A stretch of DNA of 64,000 nt from Candidatus Planktophila lacus (GTDB lineage: Bacteria; Actinomycetota; Actinomycetes; Nanopelagicales; Nanopelagicaceae). Under the pieces are notes generated by a model. That model worked only from the letters and a program-made list of their open reading frames with translations, did no database searches and was not told the origin of the DNA. A program made the position numbers and the translations under genes. Positions 52,254 to 60,748 of this stretch are shown piece by piece (within the stretch, counting starts at the first letter, position 1; every line of letters begins with the position of its first letter). The stretch covers positions 620,001-684,000 of the forward strand of contig NZ_CP016780.1 in NCBI RefSeq assembly GCF_002288325.1. Direction: 5' to 3'.

Positions 52254-54625
52254 AGGTCATCCACCATATATGAAACTACGCCGCGATCTAAACGCTTGAT
52301 CGCTTCACGACAAACTGGACGTAACTTCTCGCTGGCACCAGCGATCTGCATTAATAAATCCATCAACTGCTTGGCCGAGCGAACGAAATCTCCGACCGAC
52401 ATATCCGAGCCCTTGAGAACGTTTGTAAGAGAGTTACCCTGCGCCCAACGATAAGAAATATAGGCAAAACCGAAGTCGGGTTCTTTCTGGGTGTTAACAT
52501 CAAACTCGTTCTCGATATCTTCAAGTTTGGCCCATAGTTTGGTGATCTCAACTAGTGCGTTAGAGACGTTTTGGTGAGGCATCTTTGGCGCATACTCATC
52601 GCGCGATCTTGATTGAAAGATCATGCACGAGACAACAGATAAAAGTTCCGGAGCAGATAACTCATCGAGAATTCCATTACGAATAGTTTCGGTTAACAGA
52701 AGATCTGATTCGGCGTAAATCTTGGCGAGAATCTTGCCTTGAGGAAGTGGCTTCTCCCCCTCGATATATCCAAGATGGGTCAATACATCACAGATGCGAT
52801 CAAAGGTCTTAGCGATGACATGGGTACGGTTTTCAACTCTTCCACGCAAGCCTTCGGATTCGCGGTGCAGGCGCTCTGCACGCTCAGCAAAGCGAGCATG
52901 TGTTTCACGATCGTTACATGAATGGCAGGGATGTGAACGCGTACTGCGGCGCAGACCATCTATCTCATTCTCCATATGTTGGCGCTGGCGATTGTCAAAA
53001 GTCTTTCGGCCATCGCGTTTAGATAACAGCTTCTCTAACTCTTTTATATCACTTCGTAATCTGGCATAGCTTGCAAAGTCACCTAAGTGGCACTCGGCAC
53101 TAGCCATTAACTCAAGTCGCGCACTCTCATTCTTCTTAATTTGCTTGACCAAACCAACTACAGCGCGGTCTGCTTGGAACTGTGCAAACGAAGATTCCAA
53201 ACTTCCGTGGGCTCGCTCTCGACCAAAACGTGCGATTAGATTTATCGCCATGTTGTAGGTCGGAGTAAATGAAGAACGCAGTGGATATGTTCTAGTTGAT
53301 GCCAAACTGGCCGCCATCGCCGAATCCACAGTTGGAGACCACTGCACAACGGCATTTCCTTCAATATCGATGCCGCGTCTGCCGGCACGACCAGTTAATT
53401 GCGTGTACTCCCCTGGTGTAATCGGAACGTGCGCTTCACCATTCCACTTACTCAACTTTTCGAGTACTACGGTTCGCGCCGGCATATTGATACCTAGCGC
53501 AAGGGTTTCGGTGGCAAATACTGCTTTAACTAAGCCGCGTTGAAAGAGATCTTCGATCGCGTTTTTAAAGGATGGAAGTAAACCGGCGTGATGAGCGGCG
53601 ATGCCACGTTCGAGAGCGGTAATCCATTCACGATACCCAAGGACTTCAAGATCTTCTTCCGGCAAATTAGCGGTGTAACGTTCGGCAGTTTTGAGAATTT
53701 CGGCGCGTTCTTCAGTATTAGTTAGCTTAATCCCAGCGGCTAAACACTGTTTTACCGCCGCATCACATCCCATCCGAGAGAAGATAAATGTGATCGCGGG
53801 TAACAAGTTTTCGCGTTGAAGTTTCTCAATAATCTCTGGCCGGGATAAACGTGATTCGGATGCCCCCCATTGCTCACGGCGGTGGCGCGGAATCTTTACC
53901 TTACGCATAGCTTCGCGCTCAGCGGCAAGGATTTCTGGGTTCACTTTGCCAGGGCTTGAGAACAAGTCGATTAGAGATGAGTTGATCAAAATATGTTGAT
54001 ACAACGGGATCGGTCGATGCTCGCTCAAGATCACATGGGTTTCACCACGTACTTCACCGAGCCATTCTCCGAACTCTTCAGCGTTAGAAACCGTTGCAGA
54101 TAGCGAGATGACCTGTACTGACTCCATCAAGTGAATCAAGACTTCTTCCCAAACCGCACCACGGAACTTATCCGCCAGGTAATGAACCTCATCCATAACA
54201 ACCGAACCTAAATTGGTGAGCGTTGAAGAGCCGGCATAGAGCATGTTGCGCAGAACTTCTGTGGTCATAACCAAGATATCTGCTTCAGAATTGATATTGG
54301 TATCACCGGTTAGCAAGCCAACACGATCTTCACCGAATCGATCTACGAACTCCTGAAACTTCTGATTCGATAACGCTTTGATCGGTGTTGTGTAGAAACA
54401 CTTCTTGCCATTTCGTAGCGCTAAAAACGCGGCGAATTCTCCGACTACCGTCTTGCCGGCACCAGTTGGAGCAGCAACTAAAACTCCATGTCCACTTTCT
54501 ACCGCGTGACAAGCCTGGATCTGGAAGTCATCAAATGGGAACTTGGATTCGGCTAGAAATTCTTCGGTTACAGCATGCTTGCTTCGACTCTTTGCAGCGG
54601 CGAATTTTTCAGCAGGCGTACTCAC
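52250..54625 (-). CDS. helY: Ski2/Mtr4-like RNA helicase HelY
   Basis: 791-aa superfamily 2 helicase. It has Walker A APTGAGKT near residue 53, DEVH box VVMDEVHYLAD near 144, SLSATVSN near 174, ALGINMPARTV near 380 and QLTGRAGRRGID near 410, then the DSHCT-like C-terminal domain. Start: GTG 54625, which overlaps the lipid kinase TGA (GTGA). This removes 11 upstream residues of the longer open frame. It matches actinobacterial HelY beside tatC. Confidence 0.93.
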   Translation of the reverse strand: MSTPAEKFAAAKSRSKHAVTEEFLAESKFPFDDFQIQACHAVESGHGVLVAAPTGAGKTVVGEFAAFLALRNGKKCFYTTPIKALSNQKFQEFVDRFGEDRVGLLTGDTNINSEADILVMTTEVLRNMLYAGSSTLTNLGSVVMDEVHYLADKFRGAVWEEVLIHLMESVQVISLSATVSNAEEFGEWLGEVRGETHVILSEHRPIPLYQHILINSSLIDLFSSPGKVNPEILAAEREAMRKVKIPRHRREQWGASESRLSRPEIIEKLQRENLLPAITFIFSRMGCDAAVKQCLAAGIKLTNTEERAEILKTAERYTANLPEEDLEVLGYREWITALERGIAAHHAGLLPSFKNAIEDLFQRGLVKAVFATETLALGINMPARTVVLEKLSKWNGEAHVPITPGEYTQLTGRAGRRGIDIEGNAVVQWSPTVDSAMAASLASTRTYPLRSSFTPTYNMAINLIARFGRERAHGSLESSFAQFQADRAVVGLVKQIKKNESARLELMASAECHLGDFASYARLRSDIKELEKLLSKRDGRKTFDNRQRQHMENEIDGLRRSTRSHPCHSCNDRETHARFAERAERLHRESEGLRGRVENRTHVIAKTFDRICDVLTHLGYIEGEKPLPQGKILAKIYAESDLLLTETIRNGILDELSAPELLSVVSCMIFQSRSRDEYAPKMPHQNVSNALVEITKLWAKLEDIENEFDVNTQKEPDFGFAYISYRWAQGNSLTNVLKGSDMSVGDFVRSAKQLMDLLMQIAGASEKLRPVCREAIKRLDRGVVSYMVDDL

Positions 54626-55497
54626 GGGGTCCACGATAGTCCAGCACCTGCCATACATTCAGCACGAACTGGCAAACCTCCAATTCGCTCACCATCGGCA
54701 TATGCAACCGCAGTAGATGAGATAGAGACACGAGCGCTGCGATAAATGCGCACTTGAGGATGCCCGATATGCGCACCCTTAAATACCTTGGGAAAGACCT
54801 TGATAAATTCTGGCTTGCTCACTGGATGCAAGATCATGACATCAAATAACCCATCGGTCATTGATGCATCGGGACAGACCTGCATTCCTCCCCCGTAGCA
54901 CTTACCGTTGGCAACGGCGATCAGCATCGCCTCGACTTGAAGTGATTGGGTATCTAATTCGATTGTGTATGAAATCGGTGCAAATCTTGTCAACTCCATC
55001 GCAATAGCCAAGTTGTACTTCATTGGCCCTTTCGGCCATCTCATTGTGTTGGCTCGCTCGTTTACCACCGAATCAAAACCGGTTGAAAGTATTGCTCCAA
55101 ACCATTCCGAATCAACCATTCCTAAATCAATAGGAGTCGGTTGATTGGTTGTAACAAAATCTAACTGCTGAGTTATCGAGTCTAGGTTCCAACCCATGGC
55201 TCGAACTAAATCATTTCCTGTACCTGCCGGAATCACTGAAAACGGAATCTTTCTTGGGGCAACCAATTGGATTACGAGATGCGCTAGACCGTCACCACCA
55301 ACTGCAATTACACCATGGCAGTTTTGACCTTCTGGAAGATCAAGAAAATTCGCTAAATTCTCCTTTAACTTAAGCGCTGACGTTGCCGTGATGATCGTGT
55401 ATTCAAGACCATGTTTTGCGAAGTAACCAGCAACTTCTCTACCGAGTGCGGCGCCCTTTCCTCCCCCAGAAACAGGGTTGATGACGATCGCCCACAC
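54622..55497 (-). CDS. Diacylglycerol/sphingosine kinase family lipid kinase
   Basis: 291-aa soluble kinase of the DAGK catalytic family. It has VINPVSGGGKG near residue 5, GVIAVGGDGLAHLVIQ near 63 (GGDG motif), PAGTGNDLVRAMG near 91 and CPDASMTDGLFD near 216. Substrate (diacylglycerol or another lipid) is unknown. It starts at GTG 55497, 3 bases after the tatC stop. Confidence 0.9.
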   Translation of the reverse strand: MWAIVINPVSGGGKGAALGREVAGYFAKHGLEYTIITATSALKLKENLANFLDLPEGQNCHGVIAVGGDGLAHLVIQLVAPRKIPFSVIPAGTGNDLVRAMGWNLDSITQQLDFVTTNQPTPIDLGMVDSEWFGAILSTGFDSVVNERANTMRWPKGPMKYNLAIAMELTRFAPISYTIELDTQSLQVEAMLIAVANGKCYGGGMQVCPDASMTDGLFDVMILHPVSKPEFIKVFPKVFKGAHIGHPQVRIYRSARVSISSTAVAYADGERIGGLPVRAECMAGAGLSWTP

Positions 55498-55500
55498 GAT

Positions 55501-56277
55501 TTAAACCTGAGGAATTTCTTTTTTTGCTCGTCGCTTGTCATTCCACAGCGCGAATACACCTGAAAGCAAGTACAGAATAATGAGTGGAATTGCCAGAAGA
55601 ATCATCGACAGCGGATCAGCACTTGGTGAGAACCCTGCAACAAAGAGCACAATGCAGAAGACCCAAATTCTCCACGGCCTTAAAATCGCTACGCCGCTCA
55701 AGAAGCCAATCAAGTTAAAGGTAACTAGAAAAACAGGAAGCTCAAAAGCTAAGCCAAAGACCAGAATCGTTCGCATGACAAAATCTAGGTAATCATCAAA
55801 TTTAACAAGGTTATTTAGTGCATCTGGGGTGAATCCAAAGAGCACCTTGATCGCCAGCGGGAGAATTGCGTAACCGAGGAAAGTTCCGGCCGCGAAGAAT
55901 GGAGTGGCAGCGATGAAGAAGAAGACTGAGTTTCGCTTTTCTTTACGGTGAAGTGCTGGCGCAATAAATGCCCATAGTTGATATAACCAATATGGCGCCG
56001 CAATGATTAGACCCGTTAGTAAGGCGACTTTTATCTGAAGATTTAGCGGACCAAGTACGCCACTGATGTAGAGCGAACCGCAGGTATCAGAGCCAGTTCT
56101 CTGAGCTAGCTCCAGATCACAGACTGGCTGCGCTAACTTTGCAATGATTTCGTTGTAGAAGAACCAACCAATTAAGGCGGCTAACAAGATTGCTGAAACC
56201 GAGCGAACTATCCGCTTTCGAAACTCGCGTAAATGTTCCAATAAGGGCATGCGAGCCGATTTTGCACCAGCCATCAT
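55501..56277 (-). CDS. tatC: Sec-independent translocase subunit TatC
   Basis: 258-aa membrane protein with six transmembrane helices, the twin-arginine signal receptor. It has MPLLEHLREFRKRI near residue 10 (conserved cytoplasmic E and R), F-x-G-x-F-type GTFLGYAILPLA near 133, FGLAFELPVF near 175 and FSPSADPLS near 217. tatA lies just upstream. A second ATG at 56274 is possible. Confidence 0.95.
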   Translation of the reverse strand: MMAGAKSARMPLLEHLREFRKRIVRSVSAILLAALIGWFFYNEIIAKLAQPVCDLELAQRTGSDTCGSLYISGVLGPLNLQIKVALLTGLIIAAPYWLYQLWAFIAPALHRKEKRNSVFFFIAATPFFAAGTFLGYAILPLAIKVLFGFTPDALNNLVKFDDYLDFVMRTILVFGLAFELPVFLVTFNLIGFLSGVAILRPWRIWVFCIVLFVAGFSPSADPLSMILLAIPLIILYLLSGVFALWNDKRRAKKEIPQV

Positions 56278-56310
56278 GAGCGTTGGACGCGGGCCTAATT
56301 ACTTACTGAA

Positions 56311-56490
56311 TTACTTAGTTGATGAATCGTCGTCGTTCTTCTTTTCATCCCCATCGTTCTTCATCTCGCTCTTGAAGATGCGAAGTGATTGACCTAGAGA
56401 GCGCGCTGAATCAGGCAGGCGCTTGGCACCAAAGAGAACGATAAAGACTAGAAGGACAAGAAGGAGATGACTTGGTTGCGCTAAATTCAT
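56311..56490 (-). CDS. tatA: Sec-independent translocase subunit TatA
   Basis: 59-aa protein. A short N-terminal transmembrane helix ([20 protein letters not shown]) is followed by an amphipathic helix ([16 protein letters not shown]) and an acidic/Lys tail, the TatA plan. The [14 protein letters not shown] motif is diagnostic. The ATG lies six bases after TATCTT, so it is probably leaderless. It lies between pafC and tatC, the usual actinobacterial place. Confidence 0.94.
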   Translation of the reverse strand: MNLAQPSHLLLVLLVFIVLFGAKRLPDSARSLGQSLRIFKSEMKNDGDEKKNDDDSSTK

Positions 56491-56496
56491 AGGTAC

Positions 56497-56502
56497 AAGA
56501 TA
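56497..56502 (-). promoter_or_regulatory. -10 element of leaderless tatA transcript (TATCTT)
   Basis: TATCTT on the minus strand is separated from the ATG at 56490 by six bases. It lies in the 42-base gap after pafC. Confidence 0.55.
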
Positions 56503-56532
56503 TCCTATTAGCGGCAGTATGCGCAGGTACGC

Positions 56533-57486
56533 CTAGGACGAGAAGCGATCGTTCTTATAAAGCTCCAAGGTAGCCTGCGCCTTTGCGCCTACTGATTTGG
56601 CCAGTTCTGCTGGATCTGTGATCTCGGTATTGGCCAACGTGCTCATAAAGTTTCGCACCAACCAATCTTGGCTAAATGAGGTCACTTCAACCGTGATCCC
56701 CTTACCTAGACTCAAGGCCGACGAAGTCGCCATATCGGTCTCTAAACGAAACCTCTCAAAGGTGGTTCGTAAACGAGAGTTAATTCTGCATTTAGCGCGA
56801 AAAATTTCTTCGCTGCTGTTCTGAGATTGAGAAACAAAGTCGCTGGCATCTAGAAGTTTTGCCTGTTTCACATTATCTAAACGGAAGGTGCGAAATCCTG
56901 ACGCTGTACTGCAGTAGGCCAGCAACACTTCTATTCCTTTATCTTCACCCAATTCGAGTGGGGTAACAACTCTGGTTGAAATCTGATCCCTAATCAGCGA
57001 GTGATATTCAATCTCTAGATTTTTGCGTTCCTTAAGCGCTCGTAAAATAACTGCGCGATGTGCACTATCGACAGTTGGAGTTACCTGTGCGATATCGCCA
57101 ATCAGCGACTTGATCTTCATTTGAAGTGAGGTAATCGCAAGCACAAGATCCTCACGATCTTTTGAGAGCGACTCTTTGAGAAAATCTAAACCAATTGCAA
57201 TTACAACAAGCTCTTCCTTAGTCAACAGACGTACCTTTTGAAGAATCTCGGCGTTACGAATTGAAACGTAACCAGATTCAAATGAGAGATCGATTAACTC
57301 AAGTGGCGTATATCCCGGAAGACCACACATCCAGAGCGTATTGAGATCATCCAGCAACTCTTCAGAAGTAATTGCAAACTCTTTGGCAAGATCCTTAATC
57401 GAGATCCCTTGATGGGTAGTGATAAAAGGAACTAGATCGAGCAGCCGAGCGGTCTTGGCTATAGGTGAGGTGGCTTGTTTAACCAT
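56533..57486 (-). CDS. pafC: WYL-domain regulator PafC
   Basis: 317-aa transcription factor. An N-terminal winged helix (about 13-70) is followed by WYL and WCX domains (EIEYHSLIRDQISTRVVTPLELG near 165). It works as a heterodimer with PafB to activate DNA-damage genes independently of LexA in mycobacteria. The ATG overlaps the pafB stop region by 8 bases. Confidence 0.92.
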   Translation of the reverse strand: MVKQATSPIAKTARLLDLVPFITTHQGISIKDLAKEFAITSEELLDDLNTLWMCGLPGYTPLELIDLSFESGYVSIRNAEILQKVRLLTKEELVVIAIGLDFLKESLSKDREDLVLAITSLQMKIKSLIGDIAQVTPTVDSAHRAVILRALKERKNLEIEYHSLIRDQISTRVVTPLELGEDKGIEVLLAYCSTASGFRTFRLDNVKQAKLLDASDFVSQSQNSSEEIFRAKCRINSRLRTTFERFRLETDMATSSALSLGKGITVEVTSFSQDWLVRNFMSTLANTEITDPAELAKSVGAKAQATLELYKNDRFSS

Positions 57487-58429
57487 AGCGTTTCACCCCA
57501 AGTTCCAGCCTCTTCACAACTTCTTCTCGAACGCTCTTTGGTTCTAAGACGATTGCATCATCTCCATACCAAAGGACTTCTTCAATAAATCTCTCTTGAT
57601 CGCGAAAATTCACTTCAACTTGATCCCAACCAGCGATAGCGCTTTGTGTGGAAGAAGTTTTGGAGCGAGAACGAAGCGCAATCGCTCTTCCAACTCTTAG
57701 ATAGATCACTGCAGTACGAACTTCATCGCCGCTCTTGCTCAGGCTAGATAGATCAAACTCTTTATCTACCTCGAAAGATCCGGGCTTGCCTTCAGACGCG
57801 ATATCTCCGGAAATGCGATCTAAACGGAAACTTCTAATACCTAACTTCTCGAGATCGAGTCCGTATAGATACCAATGACCGTAGCGAGATGTAACTGCAT
57901 ACGGTGCGATCTTACGATCCTGTTCCGCTAACTCTTCGCTTAAGTATTTAAAAGAGATTTTCTGTCTAGATGTGATCGCACTGATTGCAACTTGCAAGTT
58001 CTTATCGCGAACATTCGCATGCGGTGCAAGATCCGGAATCGACTCAATATCTGATTCGATACCAATCGCATGTAACTTTCTGAGGGCGGTTAGCGCTGAG
58101 CCGTCTAGCGCTGCCCCGCGCCATGCTTCAGCTGCGAGAGAAAGCAGTGAGATCTCCTGGCTACTAACTTCACCTAATTGAAATTGATAGCTATCCGGCT
58201 TGATTCGATAGCCCGCCTCATCTTCAAAGAGTGGGTCGAAAGAACCTACTTCGATCTCAATTCCGAGGTTACGTAGATCATCTTTGTCGCGCTCGAACAT
58301 CCGCTCTTTACTTTCCGCGGTTCCTTCATATCCATCTACAGTTCGAAAGATTTCAGATTTCGTTATATATCTCTTCGTGGCCAATAGTGCGATAGTTAAG
58401 TTAACTAAACGCTCAGTCTTCCGCGACAC
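57479..58429 (-). CDS. pafB: WYL-domain regulator PafB
   Basis: 316-aa partner of PafC. It has an N-terminal winged helix (SRKTERLVNLTIALLATKRYITKSEIF), a WYL domain (ISFKYLSEELAEQDRKIAPYAVTSRYGHWYLYG near 175-205) and a WCX tail. Start: GTG 58429, giving the standard PafB N-terminus and a 17-base overlap with trmI. The open frame extends 16 more codons upstream. No proteasome or Pup genes adjoin it. Confidence 0.92.
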   Translation of the reverse strand: MSRKTERLVNLTIALLATKRYITKSEIFRTVDGYEGTAESKERMFERDKDDLRNLGIEIEVGSFDPLFEDEAGYRIKPDSYQFQLGEVSSQEISLLSLAAEAWRGAALDGSALTALRKLHAIGIESDIESIPDLAPHANVRDKNLQVAISAITSRQKISFKYLSEELAEQDRKIAPYAVTSRYGHWYLYGLDLEKLGIRSFRLDRISGDIASEGKPGSFEVDKEFDLSSLSKSGDEVRTAVIYLRVGRAIALRSRSKTSSTQSAIAGWDQVEVNFRDQERFIEEVLWYGDDAIVLEPKSVREEVVKRLELGVKRYG

Positions 58430-59297
58430 CGTAAGAGCCCTTCGCGGGACGACGACGTCGTGCAAGAACTTCAACACCGGGCGCCATGCGGCGAGAGAAG
58501 ATCAAGAAACCAGTGTGGCCGATCATTCTCTGTTGCGGACGAACTGCCAAACCTTCATGGTGCCAACCACGAACCATGCTTTCGAAACTTTCCGGCTCGG
58601 TGAAATGTCCATCATCCTTAAGCGCTTCAGCGGTTGCAGATAGCTGAGTTGTTGTTGCAACGTAGGCCATAAAGACTCCCCCAGGTCGCAAAACTTTCGC
58701 GGCCATTTCAACACATTCCCAAGGGGCGAGCATGTCTAGGATCACGCGATCAAACTCGTGGTCAAATTCTTGCTCCTGCACTGAACCGATCGCAAGAGAC
58801 CAGTTTGCGGGACGTCCTCCAAAGTAATTTTCAATGTTAGTTGTTGCATTAGCTGCAAATTCATCGCGACGTTCCACTGAGTGCACAGAGCCTGTTGGAC
58901 CAACCGCGCGTAAGAGCGAGAGCGTTAAAGCGCCGCTTCCCACTCCGGCTTCAAGTACTCGAGCGCCCGGAAAAATATCTGCGAAGCCAACAATTAGCGC
59001 AGCATCTTTTGGATAAACAATTGTCGCTCCACGAGGCATAGATAGAACGTAATCTGTTAGCAATGGAATAAATGCAGTGAACTTTAACCCCGCACTAGTG
59101 CTAACAACTGAACCTTCGGGAAGACCAATCAAATCGTCATGAACGATCCACCCTTTATGGGTGTGCCACTCTTTACCAGGAGTGATCGTGATGCTGTAAA
59201 TCTTTCCCTTTTGATCGGTGAGCTGAACTCGATCGCCAGCGACAAAACGTCCACGATTGGCGCCTAGATCGGCGTTATTCTCATTAAGGCTAGACAC
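58413..59297 (-). CDS. trmI: tRNA (adenine-58-N1)-methyltransferase TrmI
   Basis: 294-aa SAM-dependent enzyme making m1A58 in tRNA. An N-terminal beta domain (about 15-65) is followed by the Rossmann domain with motif I VLEAGVGSGALTLSLLRAVG near residue 115, DRVILDMLAPWE near 184 and GVFMAYVATTTQ near 208. It starts at GTG 59297, six bases after TAAGAT, so it is probably leaderless. In mycobacteria the mpa-dop-pup-prcBA-pafA genes separate it from pafB. Confidence 0.93.
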   Translation of the reverse strand: MSSLNENNADLGANRGRFVAGDRVQLTDQKGKIYSITITPGKEWHTHKGWIVHDDLIGLPEGSVVSTSAGLKFTAFIPLLTDYVLSMPRGATIVYPKDAALIVGFADIFPGARVLEAGVGSGALTLSLLRAVGPTGSVHSVERRDEFAANATTNIENYFGGRPANWSLAIGSVQEQEFDHEFDRVILDMLAPWECVEMAAKVLRPGGVFMAYVATTTQLSATAEALKDDGHFTEPESFESMVRGWHHEGLAVRPQQRMIGHTGFLIFSRRMAPGVEVLARRRRPAKGSYGVAED

Positions 59298-59303
59298 GGG
59301 AGC

Positions 59304-59309
59304 ATCTTA
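59304..59309 (-). promoter_or_regulatory. -10 element of leaderless trmI transcript (TAAGAT)
   Basis: TAAGAT on the minus strand ends six bases before the GTG at 59297. It is in the 49-base divergent region shared with the nuclease gene. Confidence 0.55.
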
Positions 59310-59346
59310 GGCGCAAAGAGCGTACGAACGGGTATCTTCCTTCATT

Positions 59347-60102
59347 ATGAGCCAATTGAGACTTTCGCCTAGCCGCATCAGCGACTTTAATAATTGTCCA
59401 CAGCTCTACAAATATCGCACGATCGACCTATTGCCTGAACCACCGAGCATCGACGCCGAACGTGGAACGCTGATTCATACTGTTCTGGAAGATCTCTTTG
59501 AAATCCCGGCATCGGATCGAACAATCTCACACGCTGCACAAATGTTGCCGGAGAAGTGGCAGGCGCAGATTGAAGAAAAGCCTGCAATAAAAGAGTTGGT
59601 TCTAGATTCTGGAGCTTGGTTTAAGCGAGCCGAAGAGTTACTTGGAAATTACTTCACCTTAGAAAACCCAACGCTCTTTGAGCCAACTTATCGAGAGCTG
59701 CATCTCGAGATGGATCTATCCCCCGAACTTTATCTACATGGATACGTCGATCGTTTAGATGTTGCACCAACCGGTGAGGTTCGCATCGTTGACTACAAAA
59801 CCGGAAAATCGCCGAAACCTGGCTGGGAAGATAAGGCTTTCTTCCAACTTCGAGTTTACGCGCTTCTGTATTGGAAGAACCACGGCGTGATTCCAAAGCT
59901 TTTGCAACTGATCTACATGGGCGATACTCGATTGATAAAGAGCACACCCACTGAAAAGGATCTAATTAAGACCGAACAGATACTCTTTGATGTTGCTGCA
60001 GATATCTTGCGCGCGATTGAACGAAATGAATTCAGGCCGCGCCCAACAAAGCTATGTGATTGGTGCTTCTTTAAGGCTATCTGCCCAGCTCACGTTGGTT
60101 AA
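59347..60102 (+). CDS. RecB-family PD-(D/E)XK nuclease with Fe-S cysteines
   Basis: 251-aa stand-alone nuclease of the PD-(D/E)XK superfamily. It has LSPSRISDFNNCPQLYKYR near the start, the catalytic core GYVDRLDVAPTGEVRIVDYKTGK near residues 132-154, and a C-terminal CDWCFFKAICPAH. With C18 these form the four-cysteine Fe-S set of AddB/Cas4-like nucleases. It lies beside trmI as in mycobacteria. It is convergent with the HAD gene and overlaps it by 26 bases. TATCTT lies 8 bases before the ATG. Confidence 0.9.
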   Translation: MSQLRLSPSRISDFNNCPQLYKYRTIDLLPEPPSIDAERGTLIHTVLEDLFEIPASDRTISHAAQMLPEKWQAQIEEKPAIKELVLDSGAWFKRAEELLGNYFTLENPTLFEPTYRELHLEMDLSPELYLHGYVDRLDVAPTGEVRIVDYKTGKSPKPGWEDKAFFQLRVYALLYWKNHGVIPKLLQLIYMGDTRLIKSTPTEKDLIKTEQILFDVAADILRAIERNEFRPRPTKLCDWCFFKAICPAHVG

Positions 60103-60748
60103 CTTCTGACCATTTCTCTAGATCTAGAATCGTTATATCTTCAAAAGAAGAAATCACCTTGAGCCGAGGCTGTTCTTCGACTTCTACATAGTGAGGAACG
60201 GCAACTACAAAAGCGCCGCTTGCGACCGCTGCGGTTATGCCAGTTGGCGAATCTTCAAAGATAAGTGATTGTTCGATGTCGACACCTAGAAGTTTGGCCG
60301 CATGTAGATAAGGATCAGGAAAAGGTTTGGTTCGCTCGATATCGCCAGCGCCTACCGTTATATCAAAATACTTCTCGTTCAGGCCACGCAATACGCCATC
60401 CACGATAGGCCGCGGACTTGCAGAAACTAGCCCTTGCTTAGTTCGCGACTCATGAATGGCTTTTGATATTGCTAGCGCGCCCGGCATTAGCGGAACTTTT
60501 CTCGAGAGACGATCGGTCATCTCTGCGATGATCATGCTTTCTAATTCGGTTGGTGATTTATGCCCCTCTAGACAATTAGACATGTATTCAGCGACGCGAC
60601 GTAGTGGTCCGCCAAGACAGTGCAATTGATCTTCCGGCTTCCAGTCGTAACCGTTCTCACGCATCATCTGCGTTTCGGCTTCATGCCACTGTGGCTCGGA
60701 ATCTAGAAAGAGTCCGTCCATATCAAAGAAGATTGCTTGGAAACTCAA
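60077..60748 (-). CDS. HAD-superfamily phosphatase, beta-phosphoglucomutase-like
   Basis: 223-aa haloacid dehalogenase family hydrolase. The nucleophile motif is FFDMDGLFLDSE at residues 7-18. A helical cap (about 18-85), motif II SASPRP and motif III ERTKPFPDPYLHA near 164 with SLIFEDSPTG follow. The substrate is unknown. Its ATG overlaps the metH stop by 4 bases, so it is co-expressed with metH. Confidence 0.88.
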   Translation of the reverse strand: MSFQAIFFDMDGLFLDSEPQWHEAETQMMRENGYDWKPEDQLHCLGGPLRRVAEYMSNCLEGHKSPTELESMIIAEMTDRLSRKVPLMPGALAISKAIHESRTKQGLVSASPRPIVDGVLRGLNEKYFDITVGAGDIERTKPFPDPYLHAAKLLGVDIEQSLIFEDSPTGITAAVASGAFVVAVPHYVEVEEQPRLKVISSFEDITILDLEKWSEVNQRELGR

